Source: Streptomyces sp. NBC_00377 (GTDB taxonomy: Bacteria > Actinomycetota > Actinomycetes > Streptomycetales > Streptomycetaceae). From it: DNA of 64,000 nt. The stretch lies in assembly GCF_036075115.1 (NCBI RefSeq), contig NZ_CP107958.1, forward strand, positions 5,580,001-5,644,000, read 5' to 3'. Position 1 is the first letter of the stretch; the number at the start of each line of letters is the position of its first letter. Below the pieces are notes generated by a model. That model saw only the letters and a list, made by a program, of their open reading frames with translations. It made no database searches and was not told the origin of the DNA. Position numbers and translations under genes: made by a program. Positions 1-8,358 of the stretch are shown here, piece after piece.

Positions 1-212
1 GCCGCCGCGGAGGAGGCCGACGGGGTGCCCTCCCCGGAGACCGCCGCGGCCAGCGCGGACGCCACCGCGGCCAGAGCCGTGCCGGCGGGCGCCGTGACCA
101 GTACGTCGCAGCTCGCGGAGCGGGCCCGCGCCGGAGGTCCCCCCGCACGAGCGGTGCCCTGCGCGGGGAGGGGCGGGCCCGTCGGGTCTACGACGGTCAG
201 CCGGATCTGCAT
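1..212 (-). CDS. N-terminus of FHA/FtsK-SpoIIIE-like protein (partial)
   Basis: The gene runs off the left edge, so only about 70 N-terminal residues are visible. I chose the ATG at 212 because the protein then begins MQIRLTVVDP and an AGAAGGGA ribosome site lies about 10 nt upstream; an in-frame ATG at 290 would add 26 residues. The segment CDVLVTAPAGTALAAVASALAAAV resembles the start of large streptomycete proteins that carry an FHA domain followed by FtsK/SpoIIIE-type ATPase modules. That assignment is from memory of the family and no FHA or ATPase motif is inside the window. It is divergent from pkaA, with about 340 nt between the starts. Confidence 0.5.
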   Translation of the reverse strand, partial: MQIRLTVVDPTGPPLPAQGTARAGGPPARARSASCDVLVTAPAGTALAAVASALAAAVSGEGTPSASSAA

Positions 213-548
213 CGCCGTCAGCGGTCCCTTCTGCACGGGCGCGGGCTTCCCCCCACCCCACACGAGCACAGCGGCCAGTACGAAAGGCATCCTCGCACCT
301 GCCACTGACAACGCGCCCCACACCCGGTGGCAAGTGATCTTGATTGGTCGGCTCTGCCCGCAAAAGTGCCGGACAAGTGCGTCACCGGCGATCAGTTGAG
401 ATCGGTCACGTCCGGCCGCGGCAACCAAGAAGACCGGGCCACGCGTCTTTCCTTCGGATTACGACGACAGCCCGGCGTCCGCACGGCGGCACTACAGTGG
501 GTCGGAACACGGACAGGACAGGCAAGCAAGCAGCAGGGAGCGCGTGAC
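213..548. promoter_or_regulatory. Divergent intergenic region upstream of pkaA
   Basis: About 340 nt separate the FHA/FtsK-like gene and pkaA. A TACAGT hexamer near 490 is a possible -10 element for pkaA. A CAGGGAG ribosome site lies at about 533-540, just before the GTG start. I see no gene here; an open frame crossing the region is only an upstream extension of the kinase frame. Confidence 0.4.
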
Positions 549-2282
549 GTGCGGCCAGTCGGCAGCAAGTACCTGCTCGAGGAGCCGCTCGGACGCGGCG
601 CCACGGGCACCGTCTGGCGAGCCCGCCAGCGCGAGACCGCGGGCGCCGAGGCGGCCGTGGCCGGCCAGCCCGGGGAGACCGTCGCGATCAAGGTCCTCAA
701 GGAGGAGCTCGCGAACGACCCCGATGTCGTGATGCGCTTCCTGCGGGAGCGGTCCGTGCTGCTGCGCCTGACCCACCCGAACATCGTCCGGGTCCGTGAC
801 CTGGTCGTCGAGGGCGATCTGCTGGCGCTGGTCATGGACCTCGTCGACGGCCCCGACCTGCATCGCTACCTGCGCGAGAACGGCCCCTTCACGCCCGTCG
901 CCGCCTCCCTGCTCACCGCCCAGGTCGCCGACGCGCTCGCCGCCAGCCACGCCGACGGTGTCGTGCACCGCGACCTGAAGCCGGCCAACGTCCTGCTGAT
1001 GCAGAACGGCGGGCAGATGCACCCGCTGCTCACCGACTTCGGCATCGCGCGACTCGCCGACTCCCCGGGCCTGACCCGGACCAGTGAATTCGTCGGCACG
1101 CCCGCGTACGTCGCGCCGGAGTCCGCCGAGGGCCGCCCGCAGACCTCGGCCGTGGACATCTACGGCGCCGGCATCCTGCTGTACGAGCTGGTCACGGGCC
1201 GCCCGCCGTTCTCCGGCGGCTCCGCCCTCGAGGTGCTGCACCAGCACCTGAACGCCGAGCCGCGCCGGCCGTCCACGGTCCCGGACCCGCTCTGGACGGT
1301 CATCGAGCGCTGCCTGCGCAAGAACCCGGACGACCGGCCGAGCGCCGAGAACCTCGCGCGCGGGCTGCGGATCGTGGCCGAGGGCATCGGGGTGCACGCG
1401 AACTCGATGCAGATCGCGGCCGCCGACGGCGTCGGCCATCTGCTCGCGCCCGACCCGACGCCCGCCACCGTGCCCGGCGGCGCCTACGACCCCAACGCCG
1501 CGACCAGCGTCCTGCCGCACACGGGCGGTCCGGCGGGCGCCGCCGACCCCACCGCCGTCCTTCCGCACACGGGCGGCCCGTCCGGCGCCGCCGATCCGAC
1601 GGCCGTCCTCCCGCCGGTGCCGCCGCACCAGCCGGGACAGTACGGTCAGCAAGGACAGCAGGGTCAGCAGCCGGAGCAGCCGCACCCCTGGCAGAGCCAG
1701 ATGCGGGCCGCCCGTGACCGCAACGAGCCGACGCAGGTCCAGCAGTACCTCGACCCCGGTGAGGACCCGCTGCGCCGCCGCCCTCAGCGGCAGGTCTCCC
1801 GGCAGCCCCAGCAGCCCCAGCAGCCGTATCCGCCGCAGAACCAGCAGCAACAGCGGCCCCAGCAGCAGCGCCCCCAGCAGCGCCAGCAGCAGCCCCCCGG
1901 CTACGGATACCAGGGACAGCCGCAGCAGCAGTACGCGCCCCCGCAGCACCAGCAGCCTCAGCACCAGCGGTACGCGCCGGCGCCCCAGCAGCAGCCGGGA
2001 CAGCGGCCCGAGCCGGCACCCCGGCAGCCGCGTGAGCCGAGGCAGCGCAGCGCCAACCCGATGAAGATCCCCGGACTGGGCTGCCTGAAGGGATGCCTGT
2101 TCACGATCGTCATCCTGTTCGTCGCCGGGTGGCTGATCTGGGAGCTGAGCCCGCTCCAGGACTGGATCGGCACCGGCGAGAGCTACTGGCAGCTGATCAG
2201 CGGCTGGTTCGACGACGTCACCGGCTGGATCGGAGACCTGGCCGACTCGGGCGGCAGCGGCACGGGTGGCACGGGCAACTGA
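549..2282 (+). CDS. pkaA: Membrane-anchored Ser/Thr protein kinase PkaA
   Basis: Eukaryotic-type (PknB family) Ser/Thr kinase of 577 residues. Visible motifs are the glycine loop GRGATGTVW near the N-terminus, the ATP lysine K48 in VAIKVLK, HRDLKPAN with catalytic D142, DFG at 163-165 and the APE motif. A linker very rich in Gln and Pro follows (roughly residues 350-500), then one membrane helix (CLFTIVILFVAGWLIWEL) and a short outer tail with no PASTA repeats. The GTG at 549 has a good Shine-Dalgarno; the frame is open further upstream but nothing there looks like kinase. It is followed by a second kinase in tandem, as in S. coelicolor pkaA-pkaB. Confidence 0.9.
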   Translation: MRPVGSKYLLEEPLGRGATGTVWRARQRETAGAEAAVAGQPGETVAIKVLKEELANDPDVVMRFLRERSVLLRLTHPNIVRVRDLVVEGDLLALVMDLVDGPDLHRYLRENGPFTPVAASLLTAQVADALAASHADGVVHRDLKPANVLLMQNGGQMHPLLTDFGIARLADSPGLTRTSEFVGTPAYVAPESAEGRPQTSAVDIYGAGILLYELVTGRPPFSGGSALEVLHQHLNAEPRRPSTVPDPLWTVIERCLRKNPDDRPSAENLARGLRIVAEGIGVHANSMQIAAADGVGHLLAPDPTPATVPGGAYDPNAATSVLPHTGGPAGAADPTAVLPHTGGPSGAADPTAVLPPVPPHQPGQYGQQGQQGQQPEQPHPWQSQMRAARDRNEPTQVQQYLDPGEDPLRRRPQRQVSRQPQQPQQPYPPQNQQQQRPQQQRPQQRQQQPPGYGYQGQPQQQYAPPQHQQPQHQRYAPAPQQQPGQRPEPAPRQPREPRQRSANPMKIPGLGCLKGCLFTIVILFVAGWLIWELSPLQDWIGTGESYWQLISGWFDDVTGWIGDLADSGGSGTGGTGN

Positions 2283-2427
2283 GCCGTCGGCGGGTGAGCA
2301 CCGGCTCCGGCGCTGACCACGAGTTTGTGTACTTGTCGACATCCGGCGGGTGATTTCCGTCTCCGCGGTGAAGGTTGGCTCCTCGGACGCGTACTTTGAT
2401 GGGCAACACGCGTCCGTAGGAGCAGCC

Positions 2428-3675
2428 TTGGCACGGAAGATCGGCAGCCGGTACACCGCCCACCAGATCCTGGGACGGGGCAGCGCCGGCACGGTGTGGC
2501 TGGGCGAGGGACCGGACGGGCCCGTCGCCGTCAAGCTGCTGCGCGAGGACCTCGCCTCCGACGAGGAGCTCGTGGGCCGCTTCGTGCAGGAGCGCACCGC
2601 CCTGCTCGGGCTGGAGCACCCGCACGTGGTGTCCGTCCGGGACCTGGTGGTCGACGGCAACGACTTGGCCCTGGTCATGGACCTCGTCCGCGGCACGGAC
2701 CTGCGCACCCGCCTCGAACGGGACCGGCGGCTCGCGCCCGAGGCCGCCGTGGCGATCGTCGCGGACATCGCCGAGGGGCTGGCCGCCGCCCACGCGGCCG
2801 GGATCGTGCACCGGGACGTGAAGCCCGAGAACATCCTGCTCGACATGCAGGGCCCGCTCGGTCCCGGCGGCTCGCACCGCGCCCTGCTGACCGACTTCGG
2901 CGTCGCGAAACTGATCGACACCCCCAAACGGACCCGAGCCACGAAGATCATCGGCACGCCTGACTATCTGGCGCCGGAGATCGTGGAGGGCCTGCCGCCG
3001 CGTGCCTCGGTGGACATCTACGCCCTGGCGACCGTCCTGTACGAGCTCCTCGCGGGCTTCACCCCCTTCGGGGGCGGTCATCCGGGCGCGGTGCTGCGCC
3101 GCCACGTCACGGAGTCCGTCGCTCCGCTTCCCGGCATCACGGACGAGCTGTGGCAGCTCATCGTGCAGTGCCTGGCGAAGGCGCCGGCGTCCCGGCTGCG
3201 GGCGACCGAGCTGGCGGCACGGCTGCGGGAGCAGCTGCCGACGCTGGCGGGGATGCCGCCGCTGGACGTCGACGAGCCGGACCCGGAGCAGGAGGAGGGC
3301 GAGCCGGCCGAGGCCGAGCCCTCCGCCTCTTCTCCGACGACGCCTTCCGGGCGGGCCCGGCGCGGTTCGGTGCCGCTGGTGCCGCACGCCAAGCCGGACT
3401 CCAACCGGGACACCCACACGTCGATGCGGGTGCCCGCGCCGGACGAGCTGGCGGGCGGGGCGCACGGCACGGCACGGGTGCCGAGGGCGGCGGGGGCGCC
3501 GCGTCCCGGTTCGGCGCGCAACCGCTCCGCCACGCGGCGGCGGCGCATCACGCTCGGTGTGGCGGCGGTGGCGCTGGTTGCCGCGGCGGGGATCGGCACC
3601 TGGGCGGCCACCTCCGGTGACGACGCGGGGGCGACCCCCCAGGACACGAAGAACTCGACGCCGGCGTCCCCTTGA
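2428..3675 (+). CDS. pkaB: Ser/Thr protein kinase PkaB
   Basis: Second Hanks-type kinase of 415 residues. It has the loop GRGSAGTVW, ATP lysine K36, HRDVKPEN with catalytic D130 and DFG at 156-158. An acidic Pro/Ser-rich linker and a single membrane helix near the C-terminus (ITLGVAAVALVAAAGIGTW) follow. I chose the TTG at 2428 because TAGGAG sits just upstream and the kinase fold begins at once (MARKIGSRYTAHQILG); in-frame starts further upstream add sequence without homology. It is closely related to the preceding kinase, so the pair probably arose by duplication. Substrates cannot be read from the sequence. Confidence 0.9.
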   Translation: MARKIGSRYTAHQILGRGSAGTVWLGEGPDGPVAVKLLREDLASDEELVGRFVQERTALLGLEHPHVVSVRDLVVDGNDLALVMDLVRGTDLRTRLERDRRLAPEAAVAIVADIAEGLAAAHAAGIVHRDVKPENILLDMQGPLGPGGSHRALLTDFGVAKLIDTPKRTRATKIIGTPDYLAPEIVEGLPPRASVDIYALATVLYELLAGFTPFGGGHPGAVLRRHVTESVAPLPGITDELWQLIVQCLAKAPASRLRATELAARLREQLPTLAGMPPLDVDEPDPEQEEGEPAEAEPSASSPTTPSGRARRGSVPLVPHAKPDSNRDTHTSMRVPAPDELAGGAHGTARVPRAAGAPRPGSARNRSATRRRRITLGVAAVALVAAAGIGTWAATSGDDAGATPQDTKNSTPASP

Positions 3676-3680
3676 CCCCA

Positions 3681-3720
3681 GGGGCTGCGCCCCCGGACCC
3701 CCGCTTCGCCCCTGAAGGGG
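3681..3720 (+). terminator. Two small GC hairpins after pkaB
   Basis: GGGGC-TGC-GCCCC (3681-3693) is followed by CCCCTGAAGGGG (3709-3720). There is no U tract. The first hairpin and its flanks match a short sequence I remember as common downstream of streptomycete genes. Confidence 0.45.
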
Positions 3721-3805
3721 CCTCGTTCTCCCGTGCCGGACGGGCTGATCGGTTCCGACCGGGGCCCGGCGGCCGAGGGCGGGCGGGCCCGGATGGCGGG
3801 TCCGT

Positions 3806-3811
3806 TAGGCT
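3806..3811 (+). promoter_or_regulatory. -10 element for leaderless prfB
   Basis: TAGGCT ends 6 nt before the GTG start of prfB, so the predicted transcription start coincides with the start codon. The GGAGG at 3812-3816 is too close to the start to work as a ribosome site. Confidence 0.5.
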
Positions 3812-3817
3812 GGAGGC

Positions 3818-4924
3818 GTGGCAGTCGTCGATGTATCCGAAGAGCTCAAGTCCCTCTCCTCGACCATGGAGTCGATCGAGGCCGTTCTGGACCTCGACAA
3901 GCTGAGGGCAGACATCGCCGTGCTCGAGGAGCAGGCGGCCGCGCCGTCCCTGTGGGACAACCCGGACGAGGCGCAGAAGATCACCAGCAAGCTGTCCCAC
4001 CTCCAGGCCGAGGTCAGGAAGGCCGACACGCTGCGCGGGCGGATCGACGATCTCTCCGTGCTGTTCGAGATGGCCCAGGAGGAGGACGACCCGGACACCC
4101 TCGCGGAGGCCGAGTCCGAGCTCACCGCCGTCAAGAAGGCGCTGGACGAGATGGAGGTCCGCACGCTCCTCAGCGGTGAGTACGACTCCCGCGAGGCGCT
4201 CGTGAACATCCGCGCCGAGGCCGGTGGCGTCGACGCCGCCGACTTCGCGGAGAAGCTCCAGCGGATGTACCTGCGGTGGGCGGAGCAGCACGGCTACAAG
4301 ACCGAGATCTACGAGACGTCGTACGCCGAGGAGGCCGGCATCAAGTCGACCACCTTCGCCGTGCAGATCCCGTACGCCTACGGCACCCTCTCGGTGGAGC
4401 AGGGCACGCACCGGCTCGTGCGGATCTCCCCCTTCGACAACCAGGGGCGTCGGCAGACCTCCTTCGCGGGTGTCGAGATCCTGCCCGTGGTGGAGACCAC
4501 CGACCACATCGAGATCGACGAGTCCGAACTGCGGGTCGACGTCTACCGGTCCTCCGGCCCCGGCGGCCAGGGCGTGAACACCACCGACTCGGCGGTGCGC
4601 CTCACCCACCTGCCCACCGGCATCGTCGTCTCCTGCCAGAACGAGCGGTCGCAGATCCAGAACAAGGCGTCCGCGATGAACGTCCTCCAGGCCAAGCTGC
4701 TCGACCGGCGCCGGCAGGAGGAGCAGGCCAAGATGGACGCGCTCAAGGGCGACGGCGGCAACTCCTGGGGCAACCAGATGCGTTCGTACGTCCTGCACCC
4801 GTACCAGATGGTCAAGGACCTGCGTACCGAGTTCGAGGTCGGCAACCCGGAGGCCGTGTTCAACGGTGAGATCGACGGGTTCCTGGAAGCCGGAATTCGC
4901 TGGCGCAAGCAGCAAGAGAAGTAG
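3818..4924 (+). CDS. prfB: Peptide chain release factor 2
   Basis: Release factor 2 (368 residues) hydrolyses peptidyl-tRNA at UAA and UGA. The stop-codon recognition tripeptide SPF is at 204-206 (VRISPFDNQGRR) and the catalytic GGQ at 249-251 (SSGPGGQGVN), so this is RF2 rather than RF1. The frame is continuous; there is no in-frame UGA and no programmed +1 frameshift site near the N-terminus as in E. coli prfB. Transcription looks leaderless from a -10 hexamer next to the start, and a strong intrinsic terminator follows, so the gene is probably monocistronic. Confidence 0.97.
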   Translation: MAVVDVSEELKSLSSTMESIEAVLDLDKLRADIAVLEEQAAAPSLWDNPDEAQKITSKLSHLQAEVRKADTLRGRIDDLSVLFEMAQEEDDPDTLAEAESELTAVKKALDEMEVRTLLSGEYDSREALVNIRAEAGGVDAADFAEKLQRMYLRWAEQHGYKTEIYETSYAEEAGIKSTTFAVQIPYAYGTLSVEQGTHRLVRISPFDNQGRRQTSFAGVEILPVVETTDHIEIDESELRVDVYRSSGPGGQGVNTTDSAVRLTHLPTGIVVSCQNERSQIQNKASAMNVLQAKLLDRRRQEEQAKMDALKGDGGNSWGNQMRSYVLHPYQMVKDLRTEFEVGNPEAVFNGEIDGFLEAGIRWRKQQEK

Positions 4925-4937
4925 GTTTGTCGACAAG

Positions 4938-4972
4938 GCAACCGCTCCTGAATCAGGGGCGGTTGCTTTTTT
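4938..4972 (+). terminator. Intrinsic terminator of prfB
   Basis: GCAACCGCTCCTGA pairs with the near-complementary AGGGGCGGTTGC across a short loop, followed by six T residues. This is a classical rho-independent terminator 13 nt past the prfB stop. Confidence 0.9.
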
Positions 4973-5021
4973 ACGTCACATTCACAGCACCAACATCGCG
5001 CAAAGCGGCCCGACTTGGACA

Positions 5022-5033
5022 TTGCGTACGCAA
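5022..5033. promoter_or_regulatory. 12-bp palindrome upstream of LAETG protein gene
   Basis: TTGCGTACGCAA is a perfect palindrome about 160 nt before the start of the wall-protein gene. A TTGACG that could be a -35 hexamer follows at about 5039. It may be an operator; no binding protein can be named. Confidence 0.3.
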
Positions 5034-5195
5034 CGACCTTGACGATGCTTTGGAAAATGGGGAGGGTGCAGTGTGGCATGCGTATCTCCGGGGCGCATGT
5101 GAACCGGGGGCTCCAGCTGCATCTCAGCTACCTCCGTCGATCACGGCCCCGGGCGCGGCCTCATCGACGATTCAGCTACTGGGGGTAGCAACCAT

Positions 5196-6104
5196 ATGAC
5201 CAAGAAGACGCGGATCCGGGTCGCGCGCATAGCCGCGGGCGCCGTGATCGCCGCGGGTGCCTCGCTGACGGTCGCCGGCGTCGCCTCGGCCGCCGGTGAC
5301 GAGGGTGGCCTCAGCGGCCTGGTGTCGACGTCCGGCGAAGTCGGCACGCAGACGGGCGGCGAGCCGGACCCCTGCCCGATCGGGATCTGCACCGTCGGCG
5401 GCACGAACTCCACGGGCGGCGACTCCTCGACCGGCGGCAGCTCCTCGACCGGTGGCGACTCCTCCACCGGCGGCACCTCCTCCACCGGCGGCACCTCCTC
5501 GACCGGCGGTGACTCCTCCACCGGTGGGGCGGCCTCCATCGGCGGGACGGTGTCCATCGGCGGAACGGCCAGTACCGGCGGCGACTCCAGCACCGGCGGC
5601 AGCTCGACCACGGGCGGCTCCACCACCACCGGCGGCTCCACGACCGGCGGTTCCACCACCACCGGCGGCTCCACGACCGGTGGTTCCACCACGACCGGCG
5701 GTTCCACGACCGGTGGTTCCACCACCACGGGTGGCTCCACCACGACCGGCGGCAGCTCCGCCACCGGCGGTTCCGGCACCACCGGCGGCGACGACTCCAC
5801 CGGCGGTTCCGGCACCACCGGCGGTTCGAGCTCCTCCGGCGGCGGCTCCGCCACGGGCGGCTCCACCACCGGCGGTCCCGGCACCGACGGGACCTCCACC
5901 CAGGAGGAGGGCAGCTCCGCGCTGACCGACACCTCGGTCTCCGCCGTCGACACCAGCGCGCAGGGCGGGGGCAAGGAGCTCGCCGAGACCGGTGCCGGCC
6001 AGACCACGTTCCTGATCATCGGCGCTGCCACGATGATCGCCGGCGGCGTCGGCTTCCGGGTGCTGCCGCGCCTCGTGGCCGGCCGCGGCGGAGCCGCTGC
6101 CTGA
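5196..6104 (+). CDS. Secreted Ser/Thr/Gly-repeat protein with LAETG sorting signal
   Basis: A 302-residue surface protein. A signal peptide (MTKKTRIRVARIAAGAVIAAG...ASAA) is followed by a conserved-looking head with two Cys (DPCPIGIC). Then comes a long stalk of STGG/STTGG-type units (about residues 70-230). The C-terminus carries LAETG, a hydrophobic helix (TTFLIIGAATMIAGGVGF) and a basic tail. LAxTG is the signal cut by class E sortases of high-GC Gram-positives, so it is probably linked to peptidoglycan. The Ser/Thr-rich stalk may be glycosylated. The GGGGGT before the ATG at 5196 may serve as ribosome site. Confidence 0.8.
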   Translation: MTKKTRIRVARIAAGAVIAAGASLTVAGVASAAGDEGGLSGLVSTSGEVGTQTGGEPDPCPIGICTVGGTNSTGGDSSTGGSSSTGGDSSTGGTSSTGGTSSTGGDSSTGGAASIGGTVSIGGTASTGGDSSTGGSSTTGGSTTTGGSTTGGSTTTGGSTTGGSTTTGGSTTGGSTTTGGSTTTGGSSATGGSGTTGGDDSTGGSGTTGGSSSSGGGSATGGSTTGGPGTDGTSTQEEGSSALTDTSVSAVDTSAQGGGKELAETGAGQTTFLIIGAATMIAGGVGFRVLPRLVAGRGGAAA

Positions 6105-6140
6105 CGTCGGGTAGTCGCGTCCGTACGTGACGTACACGCC

Positions 6141-6173
6141 GAGGGGCCCGGAGCGATCAGCTCCGGGCCCCTC
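6141..6173. terminator. Bidirectional terminator hairpin
   Basis: GAGGGGCCCGGAGC pairs perfectly with GCTCCGGGCCCCTC around the loop GATCA (14 bp, 5-nt loop). It lies between the convergent wall-protein gene and the zinc-ribbon gene and can serve both. Confidence 0.85.
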
Positions 6174-6195
6174 GTGCCGTGCGCGTCCGGGTCGG

Positions 6196-6390
6196 TTACG
6201 CGGTCTGATGGGCCAGCAGCGCCAGCGCCGCCACCAGGACCGCCAGCAGCGCGATCAGCGCCATCGGGTTCAGCCCCGCGAAGAAGTTCTCCTGTTGCTG
6301 CAGCCGCTCGCGGTTCGCGCGGCACACGGGGCACCGGCCTTCGCTCACGGGCGCGGCGCAGTTAGCGCACACCAGCCGGTCGTACGTCAT
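6196..6390 (-). CDS. Small zinc-ribbon membrane protein
   Basis: A 64-residue protein beginning MTYDRLVCANCAAPVSEGRCPVCRANRERL. Two CxxC pairs form a probable zinc ribbon, followed by a Gln-rich spacer and one C-terminal membrane helix (MALIALLAVLVAALALLAHQ). The ATG at 6390 is preceded by AAGGAGG at good spacing; a longer open frame upstream lacks a start as good. It is convergent with the wall-protein gene and divergent from ftsE. Function unknown. The ribbon would face the cytoplasm if the helix inserts N-in. Confidence 0.75.
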   Translation of the reverse strand: MTYDRLVCANCAAPVSEGRCPVCRANRERLQQQENFFAGLNPMALIALLAVLVAALALLAHQTA

Positions 6391-6625
6391 GCGCTCGCCC
6401 TCCTTGCACCGGTTCCACCTACACAACGCCTCGGGGAACGGGAACGTTCCCCCTCCACTGTGCCAGGTTCCTGCGGGGGCCGCGCGGCTCACCCGGAGAG
6501 CGGGGGACGTACAAAGTCCCGTACAAAAGGCACAAGCACCACTCAACCGCTCGCGACGCCTGCGCCGCCCTCCCCGGTTCGCGTATGGTCACGCTCATCT
6601 ACCCCCGGCGACCCGTGGTGCACCC

Positions 6626-7315
6626 GTGATCCGATTCGACAACGTCTCCAAGGTCTACCCCAAGCAGACCCGCCCCGCACTCAGGGATGTCTCCCTCGAG
6701 GTGGAGAAGGGCGAGTTCGTGTTCCTCGTGGGATCCTCCGGCTCCGGCAAGTCCACCTTCCTGCGGCTGGTCCTGCGCGAGGAGCGCACCAGCCAGGGTC
6801 AGGTGCACGTCCTGGGCAAGGACCTCGCGCGCCTGTCCAACTGGAAGGTGCCGCAGATGCGCCGCCAGCTCGGAACGGTCTTCCAGGACTTCCGGCTGCT
6901 GCCGAACAAGACGGTGGCGGAGAACGTCGCCTTCGCGCAGGAGGTCATCGGCAAGTCGAAGGGCGAGATCCGCAAGTCCGTGCCGCAGGTGCTCGACCTC
7001 GTCGGGCTCGGCGGCAAGGAGGACCGGATGCCCGGTGAACTCTCCGGCGGTGAGCAGCAGCGCGTCGCCATCGCGCGGGCCTTCGTCAACCGGCCCAAGC
7101 TGCTGATCGCGGACGAGCCCACCGGCAACCTCGACCCGCAGACCTCGGTCGGCATCATGAAGCTGCTCGACCGGATCAACCGGACGGGCACGACCGTGCT
7201 GATGGCCACCCACGACCAGAACATCGTGGACCAGATGCGCAAGCGCGTCATCGAGCTGGAGCAGGGCCGCCTCGTCCGCGACCAGGCGCGCGGCGTCTAC
7301 GGCTACCAGCACTGA
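6626..7315 (+). CDS. ftsE: Cell division ATP-binding protein FtsE
   Basis: A 229-residue ABC ATPase. Walker A GSSGSGKST is at 36-44, the Q-loop lies in TVFQDFRLL, the signature is LSGGEQQR and Walker B is LLIADEP. With FtsX it forms a membrane complex that activates peptidoglycan hydrolases at the septum. The GTG at 6626 gives the family N-terminus (MIRFDNVSKVYP); the open frame upstream of it has no homology. ftsX follows 58 nt downstream, the universal ftsEX order. A TATGGT near 6583 could be the -10 element. Confidence 0.97.
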   Translation: MIRFDNVSKVYPKQTRPALRDVSLEVEKGEFVFLVGSSGSGKSTFLRLVLREERTSQGQVHVLGKDLARLSNWKVPQMRRQLGTVFQDFRLLPNKTVAENVAFAQEVIGKSKGEIRKSVPQVLDLVGLGGKEDRMPGELSGGEQQRVAIARAFVNRPKLLIADEPTGNLDPQTSVGIMKLLDRINRTGTTVLMATHDQNIVDQMRKRVIELEQGRLVRDQARGVYGYQH

Positions 7316-7373
7316 CCGCTCCCGCTCGCCCCCGCCCTCGCGGACGTCCCCGGAAAGGCCTGAACAACTCGCC

Positions 7374-8291
7374 ATGCGCGCCCAGTTCGTACTGTCGGAG
7401 ATCGGCGTCGGTCTCCGCCGCAACCTGACGATGACCTTCGCCGTCGTCGTCTCCGTCGCCCTGTCCCTGGCGCTGTTCGGCGGATCGCTGCTGATGAGCG
7501 ACCAGGTCAGCACGATGAAGGGCTACTGGTACGACAAGGTCAACGTCTCGGTCTTCCTCTGCAACAAGAGCGACGCCGAGTCCGACCCGAACTGCGCCAA
7601 GGGCGCGGTCACCGCGGACCAGAAGAAGCAGATCAAGTCCGACCTCGACAAGATGGGGGTCGTCGAGAAGGTGACGTACGAGTCGCAGGACGACGCGTAC
7701 AAGCACTACAAGGAGCAGTTCGGCGACTCCCCGCTCGCCAGCTCCCTCACCCCGGACCAGATGCAGGAGTCGTACCGCATCAAGCTGAAGGACCCGGAGA
7801 AGTACCAGGTCATCGCGACCGCCTTCGACGGGCGGGACGGCGTGCAGTCCGTGCAGGACCAGAAGGGCATCCTGGACAACCTCTTCGGACTGCTCAACGG
7901 CATGAACTGGGCGGCGCGCGCGGTCATGGCGCTGATGCTCGTCGTGGCGCTGATGCTGATCGTCAACACGGTGCGCGTCTCGGCCTTCAGCCGACGGCGT
8001 GAGACGGGGATCATGCGGCTCGTCGGCGCCTCCGGCTTCTACATCCAGGCGCCGTTCATCGCCGAGGCGGCGGTCGCCGGGCTGATCGGCGGCACGGTCG
8101 CCTGCGGATTCCTGGTGATCGCCCGGTACTTCATCATCGACAACGGTCTGGCCCTGTCCGAGAAGCTGAACCTGATCAACTTCATCGGCTGGGACGCCGT
8201 GCTGACCAAGCTCCCGCTCATCCTCGCCACGAGCCTGCTGATGCCCGCGCTGGCCGCGTTCTTCGCGCTGCGCAAGTATCTGAAGGTGTGA
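7374..8291 (+). CDS. ftsX: Cell division membrane protein FtsX
   Basis: A 305-residue permease-like partner of FtsE. It has a first membrane helix at about residues 20-40, an extracytoplasmic domain of some 130 residues, then three helices forming the FtsX fold (AARAVMALMLVVALMLIVNTV and two near the C-terminus). The outer loop contains a Cys pair (FLCNKS and PNCAKG) that could form a disulfide. In actinobacteria this loop binds and activates cell-wall hydrolases. The conserved cytoplasmic RRRETGIMRLVGAS segment follows the second helix. A hairpin lies just after the stop. Confidence 0.97.
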   Translation: MRAQFVLSEIGVGLRRNLTMTFAVVVSVALSLALFGGSLLMSDQVSTMKGYWYDKVNVSVFLCNKSDAESDPNCAKGAVTADQKKQIKSDLDKMGVVEKVTYESQDDAYKHYKEQFGDSPLASSLTPDQMQESYRIKLKDPEKYQVIATAFDGRDGVQSVQDQKGILDNLFGLLNGMNWAARAVMALMLVVALMLIVNTVRVSAFSRRRETGIMRLVGASGFYIQAPFIAEAAVAGLIGGTVACGFLVIARYFIIDNGLALSEKLNLINFIGWDAVLTKLPLILATSLLMPALAAFFALRKYLKV

Positions 8292-8303
8292 CGCACGCCC
8301 CGA

Positions 8304-8333
8304 GGGTCGTACGGTCAACCGACCGTACGGCCC
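8304..8333 (+). terminator. Hairpin after ftsX
   Basis: CGTACGGTC-AACC-GACCGTACG (9 bp, 4-nt loop), extended by GGG/CCC after a mismatch, starts 12 nt past the ftsX stop. There is no clear U tract. Confidence 0.6.
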
Positions 8334-8345
8334 TTCGCGTTCCCC

Positions 8346-8351
8346 TAGACT
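8346..8351 (+). promoter_or_regulatory. -10 element for leaderless S41 protease gene
   Basis: TAGACT ends 7 nt before the ATG at 8359 and no Shine-Dalgarno is present, so the mRNA probably starts at the initiation codon. This separates the gene transcriptionally from ftsEX. Confidence 0.5.
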
Positions 8352-8358
8352 CACCGCC

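Noticed and set aside
492..2957. An 821-codon open frame on the minus strand across pkaA and pkaB
   Set aside because: It is the antisense of two kinases with complete motifs; high GC keeps the opposite frame open. The translation is Arg/Gly/Leu-rich without any domain.
3818..3920. Programmed frameshift in prfB
   Set aside because: I looked for an early in-frame TGA with a shift-prone codon and found none; the frame is continuous.
6389..6625. Longer FtsE starting at 6389
   Set aside because: The added 79 residues have no homology, overlap the divergent zinc-ribbon gene start, and FtsE of normal length begins at GTG 6626.
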